Shown here one piece after another: positions 1 to 12,100 of a DNA stretch of 64,000 bases. Under the pieces are notes generated by a model. The model searched no databases and had not been told where the DNA came from. It saw only the letters and a list, made by a program, of their open reading frames with translations. The stretch's first letter is position 1. The number at the start of each line of letters is the position of its first letter. Position numbers and translations under genes: made by a program. Source of the DNA: Phoronis australis (taxonomy: Eukaryota; Phoronida; Phoronidae); NCBI GenBank assembly GCA_002633005.1, contig NMRA01000374.1, positions 351,653-415,652 on the forward strand, read 5' to 3'.

Positions 1-170
1 TGGAGGACATTGTATGGAGGACATTGTTTGTAGGACATTGTATGGAGGACATTGTATGGAGGACATTGTATGGAGGACATTGTATGGAGGACATTGTTTG
101 TAGGACATTGTATGGAGGACGTTGTATGGAGGACATTGTATGGAGGACATTGTATGGAGGAAATTGCAAA
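1..170. repeat. 14-bp minisatellite at window edge
   Basis: About twelve tandem copies of a 14-bp unit (TATGGAGGACATTG and close variants such as TTTGTAGGACATTG). The array is cut by the window start. It is open in one frame on the + strand only because of its periodicity. Confidence 0.95.
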
Positions 171-535
171 TCTGACAAGATGCTTGCCTATGAGCTTGAG
201 TTTTTGGGTTTATTGAACCTCTAGTAATTGAACATTTTTAATTAATTGCAGTCTCTTTACGAGCCAGCAGGAGTTCATTGATTGCTGCTGTTGGATTTTT
301 CATTGCAAACTTTACACTTGTTTGATGAAGGCGTAGTTATATTAACTGTTTTGATATTAATGCTGTGTGTGTCAACTGTCAGCGGCTGCAAATCCACCTT
401 CCATATCAGAAATATTTTGGTTTAGACCACTACACTTATGATACTTGGCTCAATTTTCCTGACTCATACTTGTGGGGATCTGTGTACTTGGGAAGAACTG
501 ACGGTTTGTTATTGCTTGAGAGTTGGCTAGTTGTG

Positions 536-655
536 GTGGTCACATTATGCACCCAGGATGGTCTCCTGGGTCACATTATGCGCCCAGGGTGGTCTCCTGG
601 GTCACGTTATGTACCCAGGGCGGTCACCTGGGTCATAACGCCCAGGATGGTCTCC
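536..655. repeat. 32-bp minisatellite, about 3.5 copies
   Basis: Imperfect tandem copies of a unit beginning TCACATTATGCACCCAGG and ending GGTCTCCTGGG. It lies upstream of the first visible TSR2 exon. The rest of 170-1300 shows no exon or other feature I can support. Confidence 0.85.
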
Positions 656-1302
656 AGCAATAACAACCTGTCAGTTCATTCCAAGAAATCACTTCTCATC
701 TGAGTAAAAAATCACACCCAGACCAGTTTTATGGTGGTATGCAATCTAAATAAAAAGGTGCTTCACATACGGCACTGTCATTGAGGCTTCTTGGTAGAGT
801 TTGTACCAAATGAATGCTCATGTGTTATGAACAGTCGTACAATTGGATAGGTGTTGTCGTATACTGATATGATGCGCCCAAGAAAAGTCATGTTTCAAAT
901 ATCCTGGAGTTAAAACCATGTTAATTTTTTATGTTTTACTGATATTTAATCACTGTTGCTGCCTGTATCCATTGTTGTATGGATACCGGGGTTACGCTCG
1001 ACGTCATTATGGTATCATTGCAAGTTTGCTGAGGTCACATGTAGCCTAAGTTCTCGTCAGCGATCTCAACAAGCTTGGTTTTGACTCAAATGAGACTAAG
1101 AAGTAGCCCATTCTAAAAAGTCAATAACTTTGGAAATCTGTGAATTTTCCAAGGAAACATTCACAGTTAATTCCAATTCCTTAATCTTCTGGTAATTTCC
1201 TTCCAACTTGTAACATGACTTTGTCCAAACATGACAGAGATGGCGAGGTTTTTTGGAAACTTGTGCTGCACTTGTGACCGTCATTGTATTTGTTTGTTGT
1301 AG

Positions 1303-4300
1303 ACGGCATTGAACCGTGGGAGCTGGAAGAATTTCTGGCAGTAATTTTAAATCAAGAATTTGACACAGTGGTCGATGATGGTAGTTTACAACAGGTGAGC
1401 ATACTGGGTAATATGTGCATTGAATCACTGTATGGTCCAAACTTGTTTCATTGTAAGCCATCTGATCACTATTGTTTGTTTATGAAAAGTTAACTTCTGG
1501 CATCTTTTTCATAAGAAAATTCATATTAAAACAAATAGGTAGTTTTTCTTGACTCTTGTATTGCTTTTCACTATTAACAGTGTCCAGATCAGTTGACTGG
1601 CTATGTTTAGGTCAAACTCAATATTAACACACTCACTTGTTTTAATCAAAAGTTGAAAAAAATACCATGTATTATACATCATTGTGAAGCTCATAAAATC
1701 AGCTTCATCTCTATCATAAGAATCAGCAAGATGATTATGATATATGCTGCTGATGACAAATGGAACACAGGTAACGGTGTAAAATAAAACAGTTTTCAAT
1801 GTTCTCATCTCATGCAAATAAACACAAAGAGCCAAAATATAAGACCATAAGTCAAGTAAAACAAGGGTAGGATTGCTTTGAATTCATTATTAAGTATCCA
1901 TTTCAAACAAGAAGCCACAGAACACCACGTGGATCAAGACAAGTTACCAATGTGCAGGAAGTCAGAAAATCCCTGGGTCAATTGGCCAATCACAAACAGT
2001 CTTTCATGAATACTTGGAATCTTATGCTTGTCTGCAAGCAACCCAACCTAATCAGGCCCTTTTAAATTTTCTGATTGGTCATTATTTTTGATTGAGTTTG
2101 ACCTACTTTGGTGAATGCTAGACAGACGGAGGACTCCAGCACTAGCCAGCCAGCCTGGAATGTTGATACCAGATAAACATCTGGTTATCAGGACTTTAAT
2201 ATACACCTATTTTTTTCTGGTTTTTATTTACTATTTCAATCAAATCTTTGACAAAATTCACTTGATGAATTTCACTGAAATTTGTCCACTGTGAGAGATA
2301 ATTTTAAAAAAAGTTCATTAGAGTTTTAAGAGCAAAAATTTTCAACTAGGGTTTACTGAGATATTTTTTCTTTTCTTTTTGTTTCTGATTTCTTTGGCTC
2401 GGCTTGAATTTGCTGACAGTTTTTGAAACTACTGCACAATGTAAAACTAGATCATGCTAGTGATTGTTTTATCACACAGTAGATGGGAAAGATGGTTTCT
2501 AAATGCAACCATTCGCTTGCGAGCTGCGTAAAGTTGGTGTAATTTCACGAAATATCATTTAGTGTTTAAAAGGAGATTCTCACAATTGATAGTGACCAGT
2601 GCGTAAGGTGCATGGAAGAACACTTAGAGATCCTGATTTTTCATTTTCAAAAACAGAAATCTGATTTAGCAAAAGTAAAATTCTATTTTTTTCTGTTTTG
2701 TAAGTAAATTTTGTTTCACAAGTGATGATTAAAAATAGCATAGAAATGATCTTGGAACTGCCTTTCTTTTTCCACTGAATTTCGTCAAAGCTCCATTTGA
2801 CCAATCACTTACTCCATGCACCATGTATATTATTGCTCTAACTTGTTAAAACAAGTGCCACCTACTTGAACATGTTGTGGCCAGAATGTTGGAATTTAAT
2901 GGATTATAAAGCTAAGAATATTAGAATGACGGTGTCTAGTTGTGAAGTAAGACAATGAATGACCTTCAAAACCTCTTATTCCGTTAAAAAAGTCAAATTC
3001 CATGAGTTCTGTCTGTTTTCTGTTATTCCAGAAAATCAGGATCTTTTAGCTCTTCATTGCTCACTCTTAATAGACTGTGTAGCATGTTAAAATGTTTCTC
3101 TTTCTTTTTGTTTAGATTGCAACAGACATTTGTGGCTATTTTAGACTATGCTCATCAGGGAAAAATGATGATGTCCTAGAAAGGATACGCAGGTTAAAGA
3201 AGCCAGCTTTAGACCGATGTGTACAGGAGACTTGTGAAGACAGTGACGAGGTTAACTTTCATCTTGTATCTTTGGTGTTTGTATAATTTCTTTTCATGTA
3301 CACTTTTCAAATATTTTGTCAAATGGGTGGCAATGAGGCAGTGCCTGAGCCTCTGTAGCTTGGCAGGAAGTAGCCAGGTGCTCAGAGAAAGGTGTTTCCT
3401 GGACTTTTTCTTGTAGGGCAAAGGGAACAATTTACAGAGAGCCACGTTGATTGGTCAAAAGATGGCAGTAGGGGTGGCTCCCGGATGGCTCCTCAGCTCC
3501 CTTCAGCCATCCACTTTTAATTGTATGGATTCTATGATTTGAATTTGCCTAACCTCAAAAAGTATGTGAGTCAGCAGTGACGATGACACCTGAGGTGGAA
3601 AGGTGTGAAAATCTCCTTAGCATTTTTATTTTTACCTTGTTGCCAAATCAGGGTATTTAGCCAAATATCTGCGAAGCTAATATTGAAAGTCAGTAAGAGT
3701 ACTTGTTGTCTTGAAGTAGAAAGCATGTAAAATTCCATTTTTGACTTTTTACCAGTCTGCCTCAATTTTTGATTCGAGCAATGTTTTATCTTTAATACCC
3801 AAGTAAATGTATATGGTTTTTATTTGATATACTCAATAGTATTATAATTGAGATATTTGTAAATTAATGATGTATGTTACAGGAAGAGAAATTTAGTCAG
3901 TCAAGAGACCCACCACATCCAAGTCAGGTAGCACATGACGTAGAGGAAATGTCAATAGACGAATCGGAAAATACATCAGAGGGGGCTGCATGCAGTATGG
4001 AAGAAGGTAATGGTTAGTTGTATTGCACGGATTGTAGGGCTACAGGGGAGACAAACCTTGTGCACACTTTAAGGTAGTGATTGATGGAGTTTTGTATGGC
4101 CTGGAATGTAGGGCTACAGGGGAGACAAACCTTGTGCACACTTTAAGGCAGTGACTGATGGAGTTAATGGTGGTTTTGGAATTGTCCAAAACCAAACTTT
4201 AAATGTTTTGAATAATTCTCTTTTTACTGTCATCACGGCTAATTATGTTTACAGCAAAAACAATTGGCAGTGACTATTGTAATAGCAAATTTTTAATTAC

Positions 4301-4909
4301 AGAGTAGCTTAGCCACCTTTTAAGTTCCCTGTTAGCTCCCCCTTTTGGTTGTGATGGAAGGCTATTCTGATATTGGGTTCAACTTTCGCCCACCTGTCCT
4401 GACTGGAAATTATGCTTCATGTTGTCTGAATATTTTTGACATGTACTGTATCTACAATGATTATTTTGTTACACCTCGAGTACGTCTAAAAAGTACATTT
4501 TGAAAACTGACCTCATTGAGAGAAAGACTTAAGGAGTCAGGCAAGGGTTTAATTGTAAAATGCTGAAATAAGTGATGGAATAAAGGATCCATTGCTTTGG
4601 TCTACTTGATAATTATAATGTTCCAGATTATGTGTATGTGCAGCAAATTGATTTTTATTGTTTATAATTATGTGAATGTGCTTTATTAAATGGCAAGACT
4701 ACTCAAATGGTTCAAGAAAAAATCACTCTGAAATTTTTGTCACTTGTCCGATAGGGCTGAAGTTACACTGAGCACTGCTTCAGTAAATTTGTCTATTACC
4801 CTGCATCTTGCTTCGTACAAGCTCTTTATATACACTGTAGATTCTAATGTTAAAACTTGTTTCAGACGATGGCTGGGAGGTAGTTCAAAGGAAAGGGAAG
4901 AGGAAATGA
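1303..4909 (+). CDS. TSR2: TSR2 pre-rRNA processing protein (partial, last four coding exons)
   Basis: TSR2 is an escortin-type chaperone that carries ribosomal protein eS26 to the nuclear pre-ribosome (family knowledge). Exons are 1303-1394, 3116-3250, 3883-4006 and 4866-4909, all with AG/GT borders and matching phases: entry with two bases, then 0, 0 and 1. The first exon holds the hallmark EFDTVVDDGSLQ. The second is helical and carries a basic stretch ERIRRLKKPALDR. The third is an acidic, Ser-rich linker. The last encodes the conserved tail DDGWEVVQRKGKRK and the stop at 4907-4909. The N-terminal exons, including the usual aromatic helical core, lie left of the window. The gene is convergent with ABHD6. 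Identity is strong because both the core motif and the terminal motif fit and all phases agree. Confidence 0.9.
4030..4165. repeat. 75-bp tandem duplication in TSR2 intron
   Basis: Two copies of a unit containing GTAGGGCTACAGGGGAGACA followed by CTTGTGCACACTTTAAGG lie 24 bases after the donor of the 3883-4006 exon. Confidence 0.85.
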
Positions 4910-5423
4910 CTGCTTGGCAACGATGTCGATATGGCAACAGTGACGGTCTTATGGAGCTGTGACATCTCAATGATAATCGTGTTTCGATATAATCTCCCTG
5001 AATGTCCTTAACTGCTACGTGACCTGTAGTCGATACCAGATCTGTATTACATACTGTCAGTCTTAATACTTACCTGAAGAACTGATTGTTGGACAGCACA
5101 TGCTGTGGACTGATGCTGCACCATTCGGGTCAGGTCACTCTTTCTTCATGCAAGAGGAACCCGTGTTGTGTTTAAGATTAAGTTTGTGTTATAACTCAAT
5201 ATTGGTAGACTGTGATGAGTGAATACCATTTTCCGAAATTATTTTTTCTGTTTTAGCAGTAATTATCCGGTGCCTAATTTGTCAGTAAAATGGTCGATAT
5301 TTTATATAAAGCAAATACAGCACCAGAAAATTTGTTTGACCAGCAGTGAAAGGAAAAACTGCATGTCAGTGCGGTTGAAATTAAACATGTAGCTATTTAT
5401 GTGAGTTGCAATGAACAGTAAAG

Positions 5424-5429
5424 AATAAA
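5424..5429 (+). terminator. TSR2 poly(A) signal
   Basis: A canonical AATAAA lies about 515 bases after the TSR2 stop codon, giving a 3' UTR of roughly 0.5 kb. It is the first canonical signal after the stop that I noticed. Confidence 0.6.
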
Positions 5430-5439
5430 ATGACTTAAG

Positions 5440-6358
5440 TACAATTTTATTATTTTACATAAACTTATTGTATTGTCCACAAATGCCATTGTTCAACCTC
5501 TAGTATACTGTCTGGAATATTGAACAGAGTATGATCATCATGCATAACCATGACTTACGTATAGTTTATAACAATCTTTCATTTGAGACTTGGTGGGCTA
5601 ATACTTTAAAACAAAAGTACCAATAAATATCAACACAATGAGATCATTACATACTTTGCTCGGAACTACAATTAAGATCACAAATGCACAAGATTATTTG
5701 ACAATTAACAATAAAATGGTTGTTATAGAGATTTTAGAAATGTACAATATCTTGCCATTCAGCTAATCTTCTTGATTTAAACTACAGTTAAACTGATTCA
5801 AGCAAGTCAGATCCAACCAGACTAAGAGATATCGGAATACAGTGGAATCTGACTTGTCTGAAGGGACCAGTCCACGAGTTAAAATGATTGCACTGCTTAA
5901 ATTTGTCCGAGTTCTGTGAACATCCAACTTGTGCATGTCTTGACTCATGCGAGTAATGAAAGAGTGGCATCAAATGCTTCACCAGTGGAATGTGTCTTTC
6001 AACAACAGCCTGAACACATGTTACTCTACAGAATCAAAATTAGTATGCAGAGGTGATGACAACACAAAGACCTTTAATTATCACTTAACAAAATTCAAAA
6101 TGAACAACTTGCAACAAACCAGCAACTAATGAAATACGTGGTTGGTGCCTACTAGCTAAGCCGAGCAATTTAGAGATTAGATGTAAGAAGATCAAAATAT
6201 TACACATTTCATTTTACAAAAAGTTTGATTTCCAGAGATATTAAAACCAGTCATCTATAGGAAAAGTGAGTACTCCTTAGAGACCTCTCATTTCACACAA
6301 TAACATGAAGACTGTTGGAACGTTTAGACAGTTGACAAATGAAATAAGGTGTTGACAC
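5440..6358. other. Intergenic, nothing recognised
   Basis: AT-rich spacer between the convergent TSR2 and ABHD6 genes. I see no exon, tandem array or transposon terminus. Confidence 0.5.
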
Positions 6359-7569
6359 CAGGTCTTGTTTCTGTGGTTATATTGTGGCCAGCATGGAGCT
6401 TGTAATTGTTATTTATGTCTTGATGAACCACTTGTCTTGAATGTTTTGTTGTTTAATGCTCAACATAGCTTCAGCCTAAAACTAAGTATAGGAAACACAA
6501 GCACCAGGGGTTTGTTTTTATCAAAGAATGGGTTGGAACTGTTATAGTTTGGGTTTCACTTGTACATGGTTCATCAAAGTGATTTAAGGGGCTATTAAAC
6601 CTGTGTTCTGTCAAATAAGCGAACTTTTGATTCAGGCCATTTGCTGCTGTAAACTTGGTCTCAACTAATTCATCGTTATTAGTTGAAACCATGCTTAGTG
6701 CATGAAATGACAGACTAACTTGCAGAGCAAAATATGAACTGTCAGTTTTATCAAAGCTTTGAAATCCTCTCCAGTTAAACTATTGAACAATTAGAGACCA
6801 ATTTCATTAAGATGAGTTGCCTAAATCAAAAGTTGGTTTTCGTGATGGGAGGTGAGTTAAGGTTATATAAGACCGTAGGATAAAGTCCAATTTTTGCCTC
6901 CTTCGGAACATAGTCTCAGAAATGACTGGTCCGATTCATATGAAAACTTCAGTTGGTATTATAATACCTTATGCAGTCACTGTTCTTCAAGAATGCTGTT
7001 AAGAAGTGTTTTTAAAAAGTTCCACTTTTGCTCGAGGGGCTATCAAAAAATAGGACTGCATGATTTTTATGAAAAAAAATTATCAAAAACAAAGCGATAA
7101 TTTAGAAAACTGCAAAAGCATTTTTGAGATTTCATCTACATTTACATCATATAAAATTAGTTATGTTATTGTTTTGCTATAAATGTACCTTTCGTTTTTA
7201 CTAAATTTCACTTAAAAAAGCTTGGTCATGTGAATTAATTACTGGCGGATTGGTATAAAGTCAAATGTCAAATTTTACAGAATTTCTATTTCCAGAAAAT
7301 GTATACTTTTGCCAAGTTAAATCCCATAATTTTCAAGATATTTGGCTATTTATATCATTCTGCAGACCTGTCAATATGTTCTTACATAACCTTCAAGCCA
7401 CTTTAAGTCTTCTGGAAATTGCTGAAAGTGACAAACGAGATCACAATATTTTGCCTTTAAAATGCAACATCTCCCTGATGTAAGCTGCCAAACCAAACAG
7501 ACAACTTAAAACCGTAAATGCACTTAGGTGTGGTCTAATCAGTAAACAGAGAAAAAAAAACTAAATGTC
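6359..7569. repeat. 1.2-kb duplicated segment, copy 1
   Basis: Begins CAGGTCTTGTTTCTGTGG and ends ACTAAATGTC at a single N (7570). It is collinear and highly similar with 7807-9086, apart from small differences and one insertion in the second copy. It contains a dispersed repeat seen elsewhere in the window. I see no coding capacity. Confidence 0.9.
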
Positions 7570-7570
7570 N

Positions 7571-7806
7571 CAAACTTGAAATTTGAGCATAGACTCCAAA
7601 TTTTTACTCAAAATCGTACTCGAAATATAGATGAGATACACTTCAGTTCGAGTACACTCGAAAACTGAGTACGTGCTCGAAATTTCGAGTACAGATTTTT
7701 CGAGTATGACATTGAATACACCAAAGCTGAGTCTGTACTCGAGTTGAGTATGAAGTGTGAGTTTGAGCATGATTCGAGTCTGAGTACGGAGATTGGAGAC
7801 CGGGCC
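7571..7806. repeat. Spacer rich in CGAGTAC motifs
   Basis: This 235-bp stretch between the two duplicated copies repeats CGAGTAC and its complement GTACTCGA many times in both orientations. It looks like a fold-back or simple repeat. It has no equivalent to the left of copy 1. Confidence 0.6.
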
Positions 7807-9086
7807 CAGGTCTTGTTTCTGTGGTTATATTGTGGCCAGCATGGAGCTTGTAATTGTTATTTATGTCTTGATGAATCACTTGTCTTGAATGTTTTGTTGT
7901 TTAATGCTCAACATAGCTTCAGCCTAAAACTAAGTATAGGAAACACAAGCACCAGGGGTTTGTTTTTATCAAAGAATGGGTTGGAACTGTTATAGTTTGG
8001 GTTTCACTGGAACACGGTTCATCAAAGTGATTTATGGGGCTATAAACCTGTGTTCTGTCAAAAAAGCGAACTTTTGATTCAGGCCATTTGCTGCTGTAAA
8101 CTTGGTCTCAACTAATTCATCGTTATTAGTTGAAACCATGCTTAGTGCATGAAATGACAGACTAACTTGCAGAGCAAAATATGAACTGTCAGTTTTATCA
8201 AAGCTCTGAAATCCTCTCCAGTTAAACTATTGAACAATTAGAGACCAATTTCATTAAGATGAGTTGTCTAAATCAAAAGCTGGTTTTTGTGATGGAAGGT
8301 GGGTTAAGATTATGTAAGACCCAAGGAAAATATCCAATTTTTGCCTCCTTCGGAACATCGTCTCAGAAATGACTGGTCCGATTCATATGAAAACTTCAGT
8401 TACTATTATAATACCTTATGCAGTCACTGTTCTTCAAAAATGCTGCTAAGAAGTGTTTTTAAAAAGTTCCACTTTTGCTCGAGGGGCTATCAAAAAATAG
8501 GACTGCATGATTTTTATGAAAAAAATCAAAGAAAAAGCGATAATTTAGAAAACTGCAAAAGCATTTTTGAGAGTTTATGTACATTTACATTATATAAAAT
8601 TAGTTATGTTATTGGTTTGCTGAGGGCCCCCATGGAAAGCAGTGTGAACTGCTGGGGCTAGCCTCATTGTAAATATTACATTAATAATAATAATAACAAA
8701 TAAATATACCTTTTGTTTTTACTAAATTTCCCTTAAAAAAGCTTGGTCATGTGAACTAATTACTGGCGGATTGGTATAAAGTCAAACGTCAAATTTTACA
8801 GAATTTCTATTTTCAGAAAATGTATACTTTTGCCAAGTTAAATCCCATAATTTTCAAGATATTTGGCTATTTATATCTGCAGACCTGTCAATACGTTCTT
8901 ACATAACCTTCAACCCACTTTAAGTCTTCTGGAAATTGCTGAGGGTGACAAACGAGATCACAATATTTTGCCTTTAAAATGCAACATCTCCCTGATGTAA
9001 GCTGCCAAACCAAACAGACAACTTAAAGCCGTAAATGCACTTAGGTGTGGTCTAATCAGTAAACAGAGAAAAAAAAACTAAATGTC
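7807..9086. repeat. 1.2-kb duplicated segment, copy 2
   Basis: Second copy of 6359-7569. It ends 31 bases from the ABHD6 stop codon, so it should form the proximal 3' UTR of ABHD6. It differs from copy 1 by scattered substitutions, short indels and an about 80-bp retroposon tail at 8622-8700. Confidence 0.9.
8622..8700 (+). mobile_element. 5'-truncated LINE 3' tail
   Basis: An insertion starting GAGGGCCCCCATGG and ending in an (AAT)n run, absent from the otherwise collinear site in copy 1 near 7165-7180. A short GC-rich body plus a trinucleotide tail is typical of 5'-truncated non-LTR retrotransposons of CR1/L2/RTE type (inference). The clade is not determined. Confidence 0.55.
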
Positions 9087-9116
9087 CAGAACCTGACACA
9101 AGGCAGTTACAGCTAC

Positions 9117-12100
9117 CTATTTTGCTTTCTTCATCTGTTTCTCTCTAAACTGTAGAATGTGTTTGACCAGAGAGCCAGGTCGATCCATGTTACAAGAATG
9201 ACCGCACTTCTCAATGATGTCAACTTGCTGAAGATTAGGCAGCGTTTCCCTCAGCACATCCACACCAGACACATCAATCAGCTACAACAAAGCCAAGTGC
9301 ACGCCAGTTAAATGAGTAATGCGAAATTCACTGTGTGACACTAGGGAGACAGTCCCACATGCATGCATTCAGGCGATCATGTGGTACCTTTAACCCACAG
9401 TCACCCTCGTGTGGGTGAACTGGTCTCTGCTCTCGATCCATTCAGAAGTTAAAAAGGAGGACTTTATATATCATTAGTATTACTATTAGCAACCCCTGTG
9501 GAAATTGAGCCACCCATTGCGAGATAACCAATTGAATTCGATCTATCATTTCCATGATTTTTTTCCATAAGCTCACAGCGTTTTTTTTTTAATTCTCCAT
9601 GATTAAACTCATTTCTCAGTGACATTTGTGCAAGGAATATATCGGTCAGCTTTCAGACATTAAATGCTACTGTCCGTCTGAGAATGGCGGGAAGGTGTAT
9701 TAAACAATCATAGACAAGGGGGGCTTTAAACAACCCCCAGTCATGGTGTCATACACGACTTGTAAATAACTAATAGGGCAGCCACTGTTTATCTTAATAC
9801 TTAATTAATCACAAAAAATAATCACATTTGTTAAATTGGCGATAGGACAAATTCCAAGGTAAAGCCTGGTGTAGCAAAATTCGGATATCTACGAAGAAAT
9901 TCACTAATTATAATAAAGACAGTTATGAGATACTTTTTGTAATATGCAATACCACACAGTGTACAGAGTGCAAAGATTTACGAGTTCAAATTACCGCCAT
10001 TGCACAATGTAGCCATGAAGAGAAAGGAATATGTTAGGAACTCACAACATCATGGCGTCCCCAGACAACTTGAGATGGCTGAACCACTAGTGACATCTGT
10101 TTTTCAATTTCATCTGCACTCTCATCATTGGCTAACTTCAGAAATACTGGAAGTGATTAGAAACCTTTGAGTTATAAATTCACAGAGCACTAGAAGGGAG
10201 AGTGCATTGGCATATGTTTACTTTAACTATAATCTGATGATAACAATGTCACCAGACCCACATGAGAGACCAGCCTGCTGAGAATCAATGCTAATACTCA
10301 GCTGGGTACCTGGATCTATGTATCAACGTGCTTGTGTGTCCTTCGGGAATCAACTAGCCAAACTTAAATAATTAAACTCTCTGCTGGCACAATTGATGAG
10401 AATACTAGAGTGCCGGGAAATGTCAAAAAATAACACAACCTTCAGTGTTATAAGAACAGCCATTATTATACATAGGTGATGACACAGCCATGAAATAACT
10501 GTGTTATCAAGCCGTGAAATACGTCAGAACTTCTTTAATTTCTGTATCTTCTGTCGAGAAGATAACCGTTATCTGCAGAGAAAGTATCCCTGGCAAAGTC
10601 ATAAGGATTACGATATTTGGCAGGCTAAATTCATAATAATTACGATAGTTGGTTTAACTCATCTCCTTATACGGTACCACTCACTGTTCTGTACTTCTGT
10701 TAGTGTCATCAATTCTTGAAAAACGCCTTTCAAATGACTACTGAACCAAACATATAGCACAAATAATAAACATATACCATCCAAAATCTTAATTTCAACA
10801 AACTTATTATGAAGAAAAAAGTCTGAAGGTCGGACTGAAAATAGGCAAACTTGATCGAAGATACAACTCATGTCATGGATAGACACTTAGCATAACATAA
10901 AGTCGCCACATGTGACCTGGCAATTCAAAGGTCGCCAAAGGAAACTGAGGTCACCAAACCTCGTTGGGAAGAGGCAAAAAAGAAATGAACAACAAACTTG
11001 AAGTGAAAAACTAGCAAACTCGGACAATGTTTGTTGGTGCACCCAAGATTGCTCGTACCACTCGTTTCTTTGCTCCTGCGGTAGGCGAACATGATCAGCA
11101 TAAGTTCCCTTATATATGTGCCATTCTGATTTTTGCCGAACAATTCAGACATCCCCCTGTTTACTTTCAGAAGTATTTTGAGACCGTCCTTGCATATGTG
11201 CCAGGCAGCGTTGTGGCGACCTGGAATTTTTACCAGGTCGCCAGACAAAATCAAAGGTCACCAAATCAACCCCTGACATACGGGGCACAAAACTAGCATA
11301 GAGCCTAATGGCAACTATTTTAGACTGGAGTATACACATTGGTTGTGAGAGTAATGTCTCTGTATTGACGGTGTGCAGCACTAGAGCTATTGGGGACTAA
11401 TCTAACGGTTTTAGATCTTGAACAGTGAGTTACCCTGAAAACAGACCAGAACTAAAAAAATCCAGACTGATTGTAACATGATGCAAATTTGATTGGAATA
11501 AATTACCAACTTACACTTTGTGTAAAAATCATTAAAAGGCTTTCTATTGTCCATAACTCCTTTAATCACCTGCAAGAAAAATTCCCAATGTATTATTGTG
11601 GACATTTCAAGGAATTAATACACTTTTTCAATAATGACAATCTTCTAGAAAGAAAATCACAATGGGTCAAAGTTCGAGACGTCCAAATTGACTTATATTG
11701 ATTGACACTCGAGAATAGATACATTATTCTGTGGGCAATCAAAGTTGAAAATCTACAATAAATGGAACAATTTACAATCATAATCAAGCCCTGTGTCCCA
11801 GTAATAAGCTCTACAATAACCAGTGTTACTGTGGTTATATATACCATTATCATGCTGGCGAATCCAGGATGTTGCTAGAGGGGCACAACCACAATGTTCG
11901 AAAGACAAATGCCTGAAGCATCCCTAAAATGACAGGCTAGCAAATAATGTTTTTGATTGACCTCAGAGGGGGGCTGCAAGCTAACCTAATTGAGCCTTGC
12001 TTGCACCATCATCAAAATTACTTATACCAGTTATTACCAATATTTTTATCTTACTAGTTTTGGTAACTTAGGCTTGTAATACATGGTTGAGTTCATCATC

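Noticed and set aside
24-224. Open frame with a repeated peptide on the + strand
   Set aside because: It is the translation of the 14-bp minisatellite (14 nt in three frames gives long open runs). No splice or homology support.
10659-10886. Minus-strand stretch with LHNKFVEIKI considered as the missing ABHD6 exon
   Set aside because: The phase does not fit the flanking exons. The 11515-11569 exon fits in phase and sequence.
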